6,270 nt of DNA from JBEKVE01 sp049514335 (GTDB taxonomy: Bacteria; Actinomycetota; Acidimicrobiia; Acidimicrobiales; UBA8190), in assembly GCA_049514335.1 (NCBI GenBank), contig JBEKVE010000184.1:1-6270 (forward strand). Reading direction: 5' to 3'. Position numbers and translations under genes: made by a program. The notes under the pieces were generated by a model. It was not told where the DNA came from. It saw only the letters and a program-made list of their open reading frames with translations, and ran no database searches. Position 1 is the stretch's first letter, and every line of letters starts with the position of its first letter. Positions 1 through 5,258 of this stretch are shown here, piece after piece.

Positions 1-1584
1 ACCCGAGTGGCCCGACCCGTTTCCCGCACCGTGGCCGTTGGCCGCACCGTGGCCGTTGCCGCCACCCTCGCCGTAGCCGGCTCCGTCGGTGACCCCCCCA
101 CCGTGGCCGTTGCCCGGAGCGTGCGCCGCTGCGTTGTCCACGTCGTCCACGTCGTCCCGGCTGTCGCCGTCGTCCCGGCTGTCGCCGTTGGCGCCGTTGG
201 CGCCGTCCAGCGCAGGCGCGGCGGCGTCCCACAGGCTGGGCCCCGGTCCCCACAACCGACCGTCGCCGGCCATGGCCTCGTCCCCGCCGTCGGGGCCGTG
301 TCCTGCCTCGAACGCCACTCCGCCGTCGAATCCCGTCTCACCGTCGTCGGCGTCGCCCTGGGCGGCCGGACCGAGGCCGTGCATCTCCAGCATCCGCTGG
401 TACTCGTCGGCCAGGCGTCGCACCACGAGTTGCTCCACAAAGCGCCGGCGCACGTTGTGGGTGCCGGGGCGCCGGCGGGCGGCGGCCACGATGGCGGCCG
501 AGGCGTCGGCGCTGAGCCGGAGCACGCCGGCACCGTACGGGACCTCGGCATCGCGGCGCAGGGGCCGCTGGCGGCCCCGGACGGCGCGCGCCAGCACGGT
601 GGCCATGCGGGCCTCGCCTTTCAGGCGGGCGACCGGAAAAGCGTCTGCGGCCCGCACCTGCACGCCGTGGACCAGGCCGCCCACGGTGGAAAGGGTGACA
701 CCGCTCTCACCCAACGAGGGCAGCACGTGCTCGATGTAGCGCAGGAACAGGGGGTTCGGCCCGATCACGAGCACCCCCTGGCGTTCGAGGGGGAAACGGT
801 GCGTATAGAGAAGGTAGGCAGCCCGGTGGAGCGCCACGGCCGTCTTGCCCGTGCCGGGACCCCCCTGCACCACCATGACGCCGGGCAGCGGCGAGCGGAT
901 GATGGCGTCCTGCTCCCGCTGGATGGTGGCCACGATGTCGCGCATGACGCCGGTGCGGGCGCCCTCGAGGGCGGCCAGCAGGGCGCCGGGACCCCCGAGC
1001 TCCACGTCGGTGTCGGCGCCGTCGGCGGGGTGGGCCGAACCGTTGGCCTCGGACCCCACGGCGCCGAACCACTCGTCCTCGATCCCGACGATGCGCCGGC
1101 CCTGGGCGGCGAGGTGGCGGCGCAGGACCAGGCCCATGGGCTCGCGGCCCGTGGCCCGGTAGAAGGGCTCGGCCACCGGGGCGCGCCAGTCGACGACGAG
1201 CGGCTCGAGGTCGTCGCCGGAGATCCCCAGCCGGCCGATGTGGAAGCTCTCGTTCGCCTGCGAGCCGTCGCCGGTGCCACCCGGGCGGCCGTCGCCGGTG
1301 GTGCCGAGCTGCCCGTCCGAGCCCCGGGCGGGGGCATCGGGCGCCGGGCGCCGGTCGATGCGCCCGAAGCACAGGGCCTGCTCGCCGATGTCGAGCTGGT
1401 CGAGGCGGGCGAGGCTGGTGCGGACGATGACGTCACGCTCTTCGCGGAATTGGTGCGTCCCTCCCCGGCCCTGGTCGAGAACGGAGCGCAGCATCTCCGC
1501 GGTGTCCGAGCGCAACTGGTCGAGACGCTCATAGGCCCGGTCGACGTGGGCCTGTTCCGCCTCGAGCTCAGGATGCGTTGCCAC
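1..1584 (-). CDS. helD: HelD/HelR-like RNA polymerase-associated UvrD-family ATPase, N-terminal part (cut by left edge)
   Basis: This is the first 528 codons of a superfamily 1 ATPase; no stop codon occurs before the window edge. Known HelD proteins of Gram-positive bacteria bind RNA polymerase, release it from stalled or rifampicin-bound complexes and recycle it in the cytoplasm. Visible parts: a charged, helical N-terminus (about residues 3-60, starting ATHPELEAEQAHVDRAYERL), the probable antiparallel coiled coil that enters the RNAP secondary channel; the family signature FHIGRLGI (114-121) and LEPLVVDWRAPVAEPFY from residue 126; the Q-motif Gln in REQDAII (Q225); and Walker A GGPGTGKT (241-248, K247). 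The DEAQD box and later motifs lie outside; full proteins are about 700-760 aa. Two low-complexity stretches interrupt it: about residues 78-111 and residue 403 onwards (126+ residues rich in G, D, N, H, A). The GTG at 1584 is chosen because GGAGGGGGAG precedes it by 5 nt; an in-frame ATG at 1620 lies upstream of that site. The family call is firm; the exact role (recycling or rifampicin resistance) is inferred. Confidence 0.93.
   Translation of the reverse strand, partial: MATHPELEAEQAHVDRAYERLDQLRSDTAEMLRSVLDQGRGGTHQFREERDVIVRTSLARLDQLDIGEQALCFGRIDRRPAPDAPARGSDGQLGTTGDGRPGGTGDGSQANESFHIGRLGISGDDLEPLVVDWRAPVAEPFYRATGREPMGLVLRRHLAAQGRRIVGIEDEWFGAVGSEANGSAHPADGADTDVELGGPGALLAALEGARTGVMRDIVATIQREQDAIIRSPLPGVMVVQGGPGTGKTAVALHRAAYLLYTHRFPLERQGVLVIGPNPLFLRYIEHVLPSLGESGVTLSTVGGLVHGVQVRAADAFPVARLKGEARMATVLARAVRGRQRPLRRDAEVPYGAGVLRLSADASAAIVAAARRRPGTHNVRRRFVEQLVVRRLADEYQRMLEMHGLGPAAQGDADDGETGFDGGVAFEAGHGPDGGDEAMAGDGRLWGPGPSLWDAAAPALDGANGANGDSRDDGDSRDDVDDVDNAAAHAPGNGHGGGVTDGAGYGEGGGNGHGAANGHGAGNGSGHSG
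25..60. repeat. 18-bp in-frame tandem repeat (2 units) inside helD
   Basis: Two 18-bp units (25-42 and 43-60) differ at one base only. The core ACCGTGGCCGTTG recurs a third time at 100-112. On the minus strand each unit encodes NGHGA with its neighbours, giving a Gly/Asn/His-rich tract. The period is a multiple of three, so unit gain or loss would keep the helicase frame open. Confidence 0.85.
133..204. repeat. Compound in-frame minisatellite inside helD (9-bp x2, 18-bp x2, 9-bp x2)
   Basis: Three adjacent tandem repeats fill 72 bp without gaps. Positions 133-150 are two 9-bp units (GTTGTCCAC and GTCGTCCAC). Positions 151-186 are two identical 18-bp units (GTCGTCCCGGCTGTCGCC). Positions 187-204 are two identical 9-bp units (GTTGGCGCC). 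On the minus strand they encode GAN twice, GDSRDD twice and a DDV/DNV-type acidic pair. All periods are multiples of three and in register with the helicase codons, which suggests growth by replication slippage under selection to keep the frame. Confidence 0.88.
1264..1300. repeat. 13-bp direct repeat, 24-bp period, in the first helD insertion
   Basis: GCCGTCGCCGGTG occurs at 1264-1276 and again at 1288-1300. The 24-bp offset equals eight codons, and the encoded minus-strand peptide repeats TGDG eight residues apart, with the sequence TGDGRPGG then TGDGSQAN. This lies in the low-complexity insertion at about residues 78-111 of the helicase. Two copies in GC-rich DNA could be chance, but the register and repeated peptide favour a local duplication. 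Confidence 0.6.
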
Positions 1585-1589
1585 GGCCG

Positions 1590-1599
1590 CTCCCCCTCC
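1590..1599 (-). promoter_or_regulatory. Shine-Dalgarno site of helD
   Basis: The minus strand reads GGAGGGGGAG, ending 5 nt before the GTG at 1584. It contains GGAGG and a second GGAG, complementary to the 16S rRNA 3' end. It decides the start: the in-frame ATG at 1618-1620 would put this motif inside the coding sequence. It is the only convincing Shine-Dalgarno motif in front of any gene in the window. Confidence 0.75.
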
Positions 1600-1622
1600 A
1601 CCACGTGCGCGGTGAACCATCG

Positions 1623-1628
1623 ATCATA
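1623..1628 (-). promoter_or_regulatory. Possible -10 element of the helD promoter
   Basis: The minus strand reads TATGAT, matching five of six bases of TATAAT, in otherwise very GC-rich DNA. Transcription would start near 1616, giving a leader of about 32 nt with the Shine-Dalgarno site inside and leaving the upstream ATG at 1620 untranscribed. No good -35 is seen: the hexamer at the usual distance reads GAAGAA or GGAAGA. The call rests mainly on the -10 and its position. Confidence 0.4.
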
Positions 1629-1712
1629 CCGTCCGGCACGGGCCTTTCTTCCGGGCCGCTCCGGTTCGACGCAGCGGCGCCACAGGGCTGGATCGGCCGT
1701 CGAACAGGGCGG

Positions 1713-1740
1713 ATGACCCACCCGCGCCGTCAAGTAGCGT
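1713..1740 (+). promoter_or_regulatory. Probable leaderless promoter of the heme operon
   Basis: A TANNNT-type -10 (TAGCGT, 1735-1740) is followed by exactly 7 nt and then the GTG start of hemE at 1748. A -35-like ATGACC (1713-1718, four of six bases of TTGACA) lies 16 bp upstream. The transcript would begin at or one base before the start codon. No Shine-Dalgarno motif is present ahead of this GTG, which fits a leaderless mRNA, a common mode in actinobacteria. No operator or riboswitch is visible; a leaderless message leaves no room for a 5' UTR riboswitch. Confidence 0.55.
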
Positions 1741-1747
1741 CCCTGTC

Positions 1748-2803
1748 GTGCCAGCCGCCGACTCGGCGTTCGTGCGAGCCTGCCGGTCCCAGCCGGTGGA
1801 CAGGGTGCCGGTGTGGTTCATGCGCCAGGCGGGGCGATCGCTGCCCGAATACCGGGCCGCCCGGGGCTCGGGGAGCATCCTCGACGCCATCCGCCGACCC
1901 GACCTGGCGGCCGAGCTGACGCTGCAGCCCGTGCGCCGCTACGGGGTCGACGCCGCCATCCTCTTCAGCGACATCGTGGTGCCGGTGGCGGCGGTGGGCT
2001 TCGGTGTGGATGTGGAGCCGGGACGCGGCCCGGTGGTGGACCCGCCCTTCCGCGGGCCCGAGGACCTGGCCCGCCTGCGACCGTTCGACCCCGCCGCCGA
2101 CACGGCGTACGTGCTCGAGGCCGTGCGCCTCGTGACGGCCGAGCTCGATCCGCAGGGTGTTCCCCTCATCGGCTTCGCCGGGGCCCCCTTCACGGTGGCG
2201 AGCTATCTGATCGAGGGCGGCCCGTCGCGTGACTACGCCCGGACCAAGGCCCTCATGCGGGGGGCGCCCGAGCTGTGGGGGGCGCTGCTCGACCGGCTGG
2301 CCGACATGGCCCTGGCGTCGCTGCGGGCCCAGGTGCAGGCGGGGGCGTCCGCCGTGCAGCTGTTCGACAGCTGGGCGGGGTCGCTGTCGCCCGCCGACTA
2401 CGAGCGCTGCGTGCTGCCCGCCACGAAGAAGGTGCTCGGCGGTCTCGAGGACCTCGGTGTCCCCCGCATCCATTTCGGCGTGGGGACGGGCGAGCTGCTG
2501 GCCCTCATGGCGGATGCGGGCACCGAGGTGGTGGGAGTGGACTGGCGGGTCCCGCTCGACGAGGCCCGGCGACGCGTCGGGACCGGGCACGCGCTGCAGG
2601 GGAACCTCGACCCGGCCACGTGCTTCGCCCCCTGGGACGTGGTCGAGGCCGAGACCCGCGACGTGCTGCGGCGCGGCGGCGGGACGGGCCACGTCTTCAA
2701 CCTGGGTCACGGGGTACTGCCCGACACCGATCCCGACGTGCTCGCCCGCGTGGTGGACCTCGTGCACGCCACGCCCCCCGGCGGGTCGGTGGCCGGGTCG
2801 TGA
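1748..2803 (+). CDS. hemE: Uroporphyrinogen III decarboxylase (HemE)
   Basis: A 351-residue cytosolic enzyme that removes CO2 from the four acetate side chains of uroporphyrinogen III to give coproporphyrinogen III; it uses no cofactor. Length and sequence match the family throughout. The N-terminal signature PVWFMRQAGRSLPEYR (21-36) carries the two substrate-binding arginines R26 and R30. FSDI (73-76) holds the catalytic Asp D75. GFAGAPFTVASYLIEGG (142-158) holds Y153, QLFDSWAG (204-211) holds S208, GNLDP lies at 285-289, and NLGHG (318-322) holds H321. These correspond by position to human UROD R37, R41, D86, Y164, S219 and H339 (numbering from memory). The GTG start leaves 20 residues before PVWFMRQ, as usual in the family, and lies 7 nt after a -10-like hexamer. 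It is the first gene of the operon and its stop overlaps the ferrochelatase start by 4 bp. Nothing appears damaged. Confidence 0.98.
   Translation: MPAADSAFVRACRSQPVDRVPVWFMRQAGRSLPEYRAARGSGSILDAIRRPDLAAELTLQPVRRYGVDAAILFSDIVVPVAAVGFGVDVEPGRGPVVDPPFRGPEDLARLRPFDPAADTAYVLEAVRLVTAELDPQGVPLIGFAGAPFTVASYLIEGGPSRDYARTKALMRGAPELWGALLDRLADMALASLRAQVQAGASAVQLFDSWAGSLSPADYERCVLPATKKVLGGLEDLGVPRIHFGVGTGELLALMADAGTEVVGVDWRVPLDEARRRVGTGHALQGNLDPATCFAPWDVVEAETRDVLRRGGGTGHVFNLGHGVLPDTDPDVLARVVDLVHATPPGGSVAGS
2800..2803 (+). other. GTGA stop/start overlap, hemE to hemH
   Basis: The GTG start of the ferrochelatase (2800-2802) overlaps the TGA stop of hemE (2801-2803). No Shine-Dalgarno motif is seen just upstream, so ribosomes finishing hemE probably re-initiate here, keeping the two enzymes in fixed proportion. 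Confidence 0.8.
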
Positions 2804-3756
2804 GCCCGGCGCCCGGGCGTGTGGGCGTCCTCGTCATGTACCACGGCACGCCGCACGCTCTCGACGAGCTCCCCGCCTTCTACACCGAGATTCGCCGGGG
2901 CAGCCCCCCGCCTCCGGACCTCCTCGCCGACCTGGAGCGTCGCTACCGGGCCATCGGCGGCGTGTCGCCGTTGAACGAGCGCACCGCCGCCCAGGTCGAG
3001 GGCATCCGGCGCGCCCTCGACCGACGAGCCCCGGGACGCTGCACGGTGGTGGCGGGGGCCAAGTTCAGCGCCCCGCGCATCGAGGACGCCGTGCGGGAGC
3101 TGGCCGGCGACGAGGTCGACCGGATGGTGGGGCTCGTGCTCGCCCCGCATTTCTCCGCCGCCAGCGTCGGTGACTACGCCCGGCGGGCGCGGGCGGCGGC
3201 CGAGGCATCAGGCCCACCGGCCGCGCCCGACGCGGTGGCGCTCGTCGTCATCGAGCACTGGCACCTCGCACCGGGCTTCGTGGCGCTCCTGGCCCGCCGG
3301 GTGCGCCAGGCGCTCGACGCACTACCCGACGACAGCGCACCCGGGGCAGCGGTGGTGTTCACGGCGCACAGCATTCCCGCCCGTCTGGTCGAGGCGGGCG
3401 ATCCCTACGCCACCCAGGTCCAGGAGTCGGCGGCGGCCGTGGCCGAGTCCCTCGGCCTGACGCGCTGGTCGGTGGCGTGGCAGAGCGCGGGACGCACGGC
3501 CGACGCGTGGCTCGAACCTGACGTGCGCGACGTCATCGCCGCGTTACCCGGCACGGGCGCCACGGCGGTGGTGGTGTGCCCGGTGGGCTTCGTCTCGGAC
3601 CACCTCGAGGTGCTCTACGACGTCGATGTCGAGGCGCGCCAGGCGGCGGAGGGTGCGGGGCTCGCCTTCGCCCGCACGGCGTCGCTCAACGACGACCCCG
3701 AGTTCTGCGACATCCTGGCCGGTGTTGTGCTCGACGCCATCGGCGCCACGCTCTGA
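2800..3756 (+). CDS. hemH: Ferrochelatase, Bacillus-type (probable coproporphyrin III ferrochelatase CpfC)
   Basis: A 318-residue enzyme that inserts Fe2+ into a porphyrin; in Gram-positive bacteria the substrate is usually coproporphyrin III. It resembles Bacillus subtilis HemH along its whole length (about 310 aa): RYRAIGGVSPLNE, then VLAPHFSAASVGDY, then TAHSIP with the catalytic His H190, then AGDPY, WQSAG, and PVGFVSDHLEVLYD with the catalytic Glu E270. Only three cysteines are present (C81, C260, C303) and the chain ends 15 residues after C303, so the four-Cys [2Fe-2S] site of mycobacterial and animal ferrochelatases is missing. At the N-terminus MYHGTP puts H15 where the Bacillus enzyme has the iron-ligating Tyr13. 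There is no signal or membrane segment; the enzyme is soluble. The GTG start is set by the 4-bp overlap with hemE and gives an N-terminus of normal length. Whether the substrate is coproporphyrin or protoporphyrin is inferred from the context. Confidence 0.95.
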   Translation: MSPAPGRVGVLVMYHGTPHALDELPAFYTEIRRGSPPPPDLLADLERRYRAIGGVSPLNERTAAQVEGIRRALDRRAPGRCTVVAGAKFSAPRIEDAVRELAGDEVDRMVGLVLAPHFSAASVGDYARRARAAAEASGPPAAPDAVALVVIEHWHLAPGFVALLARRVRQALDALPDDSAPGAAVVFTAHSIPARLVEAGDPYATQVQESAAAVAESLGLTRWSVAWQSAGRTADAWLEPDVRDVIAALPGTGATAVVVCPVGFVSDHLEVLYDVDVEARQAAEGAGLAFARTASLNDDPEFCDILAGVVLDAIGATL

Positions 3757-3758
3757 CC

Positions 3759-5258
3759 ATGCCCGACGCAACGGCGCGCCGGGACCCCGGTGGGACGGGC
3801 ACGCGCAACGGCCCGGCGACCGTGGTGGTGGTGGGTGGGGGCATCGCCGGGCTGAGCGCGGCGTGGGCGCTCTTGTCGGGAGCGGGGGCGATGGCCCTAC
3901 GGATCGTCGTCCTCGAGTCCGACACCCGCCTCGGGGGCAAGTTGCTGTCGGTCCCCATCGGGGGACGATCCGTCGACCTCGGGCCCGACGCCTTCCTGGC
4001 GCGGCGCCCCGAAGCCGTCGGCCTGTGCGAGGAGCTCGGGCTGGCCGACGAGCTCGTGGCCCCTGGCAGCAGGACGGCCTACGTGTGGGCCCGCCGTCGA
4101 CTCCGTCCCCTGCCGGCGGGGCTCGCCCTCGGCGTTCCCACCCGCCTCCTCCCCCTGGCCCGATCGCGCATCGTGTCGCCCGCCGGCGTGGCCCGGGCGG
4201 CGTTGGACCTCCTGGGCTTTGGCGCACCGGTCGGCGGTGACGACGGGGCCGTGGGCACGATCACGCGCCGGCATCTCGGACGGCAGGTGACGACGCACCT
4301 GGTCGATCCGCTCATCGGTGGCATCCACGCCGGCAACTGCGACACCATGAGCGCAGCCGCCGTGTTCCCCCCGCTGTGGGCGGCGGGCCGCCGCCGCGGG
4401 AGCCTCATGCGCGGCCTGCGCACAGGCGCGCCGGGAACAGGCGGCCCGGGTGCCGCCACGGAGCAGCAACCCGTGTTCCTCACCCTCCCCGGCGGGATGT
4501 CGCAGCTGGTGGCGCGTCTCGCCGAGGCGCTGCGCGGCCGGGGGGTCGAGATCCGCACCGGCCGGCGGGTGGCGCGCCTGGAGCGCCGCAGTGGTGGTGA
4601 GGGATCTGAACGTCCGGCCTGGGTGGTGCACGGTGCCGACGAGGTGGTGCACGCCGACGCCCTGATCGTGGCCACGCCGGTGCACGTCGCGGCGCAGCTC
4701 CTGGGGGCGCTGGACCGGGACCTCGGCGCCACCCTCGAGGGCATCGACGATGCCGATGTGACGCTCGTCACCGTGCGCGTCCCCGAGGGAAGCGTGCGCA
4801 CCACGCTGGACGGCACCGGATTCCTGGTGCCCCGGGTGGACGGGGGCCTCGTCACCGCCTGCACCTGGCTCACGTCGAAGTGGCCGCACCTGCGCCGCCC
4901 CGGCGACGTGCTGCTGCGCGCCTCGGCCGGCCGATTCGGTGACGACCGGCCGGCGCAGCTGTCGGACGACGACCTCGTGCGGCGCGTCCTCGTCGAGCTC
5001 GACCCCATCCTCGGCCTGGACGCGCCGCCCCTCGAGACGGTGGTGACGCGGTGGCCGGGGGCCTTTCCCCAGTACGCCCCGGGCCATCTCGAGCGGGTGG
5101 CGGGAATCGAGGCCGCCGTGGGACGCCATCCGGGCCTGGCGATGGCGGGGGCGGCGCTGCGCGGCGTGGGCATTCCCGCCTGCATCGACAGCGGCCGGCG
5201 GGCGGCGGCGGCCGTTCTCGAGCACGTCGCAGCGTCGACGGGGGGCTCTGCGCCGTGA
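3759..5258 (+). CDS. hemY: FAD-dependent coproporphyrinogen/protoporphyrinogen oxidase (HemY/CgoX)
   Basis: A 499-residue flavoprotein that uses O2 to remove six electrons from a porphyrinogen. Gram-positive HemY (CgoX) mostly acts on coproporphyrinogen III, supplying the ferrochelatase encoded just upstream. Evidence: the FAD dinucleotide-binding loop VVVVGGGIAGLSAAWAL (22-38) with GGGIAG at 26-31; the acidic residue after strand 2 and the GG motif in LESDTRLGGKL (52-62, E53); DLGPDAFLARRP (73-84); PLIGGIHAGN (184-193); LPGGMSQL in mid-protein; and the C-terminal FAD motif RGVGIPACIDSGR from residue 468. Length is normal for the family (about 450-500 aa). The ATG starts 2 bp after the hemH stop; no Shine-Dalgarno is seen, so re-initiation is likely. 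The roughly 20 residues before the FAD fold are Gly/Arg-rich and may be a lineage-specific extension. The oxygen-dependent enzyme implies an aerobic or microaerobic host. Copro- versus protoporphyrinogen preference cannot be read from the sequence. Confidence 0.95.
   Translation: MPDATARRDPGGTGTRNGPATVVVVGGGIAGLSAAWALLSGAGAMALRIVVLESDTRLGGKLLSVPIGGRSVDLGPDAFLARRPEAVGLCEELGLADELVAPGSRTAYVWARRRLRPLPAGLALGVPTRLLPLARSRIVSPAGVARAALDLLGFGAPVGGDDGAVGTITRRHLGRQVTTHLVDPLIGGIHAGNCDTMSAAAVFPPLWAAGRRRGSLMRGLRTGAPGTGGPGAATEQQPVFLTLPGGMSQLVARLAEALRGRGVEIRTGRRVARLERRSGGEGSERPAWVVHGADEVVHADALIVATPVHVAAQLLGALDRDLGATLEGIDDADVTLVTVRVPEGSVRTTLDGTGFLVPRVDGGLVTACTWLTSKWPHLRRPGDVLLRASAGRFGDDRPAQLSDDDLVRRVLVELDPILGLDAPPLETVVTRWPGAFPQYAPGHLERVAGIEAAVGRHPGLAMAGAALRGVGIPACIDSGRRAAAAVLEHVAASTGGSAP
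5255..5258 (+). other. GTGA stop/start overlap, hemY to lnt
   Basis: The GTG start of lnt (5255-5257) overlaps the TGA stop of hemY (5256-5258). A G-run (5240-5245), a weak purine-rich site, lies 9 nt upstream. The overlap suggests that lnt is translated from the heme operon mRNA. Confidence 0.7.

Noticed and set aside
1..120. Gly/Asn/Asp/His-rich peptide resembling RTX calcium-binding repeats.
   Set aside because: The GGxGxDxUx nonapeptide pattern is not present; the repeats are NGHG-like within a cytosolic helicase.
25..204. Short repeated units that might suggest a CRISPR array or an iteron origin.
   Set aside because: Units are 9-18 bp, mostly tandem without unique spacers, all in codon register inside the helicase gene; no cas or rep gene is near.
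1618..1620. In-frame ATG as an alternative helD start.
   Set aside because: It would place the strong GGAGGGGGAG motif inside the gene and lies at or upstream of the transcription start predicted from TATGAT; the GTG at 1584 has ideal spacing.
1629..1712. Possible hairpins or operators between the divergent promoters.
   Set aside because: Only short GC-rich matches such as CCGG pairs are seen; none gives a convincing stem-loop or palindromic operator, and no terminator with a T-run is present.
7..1716. Long plus-strand open frame of 569 codons opposite the helicase, with Val/Ala-rich repeats.
   Set aside because: It lies in exact antisense codon register to helD, so high GC at third positions suppresses stops. 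The minus-strand frame carries clear family motifs (Walker A, VVDWRAP); this frame carries none.
765..1733. Minus-strand open frame of 322 codons overlapping helD in another register.
   Set aside because: Its product is Arg/Ser/Pro-rich without recognisable domains, while the alternative register gives a continuous HelD sequence with a Shine-Dalgarno site.
1730..2767. Minus-strand open frame of 345 codons opposite hemE.
   Set aside because: It is an antisense shadow of a fully conserved hemE; composition is His/Arg/Gly-rich and no motif is seen.
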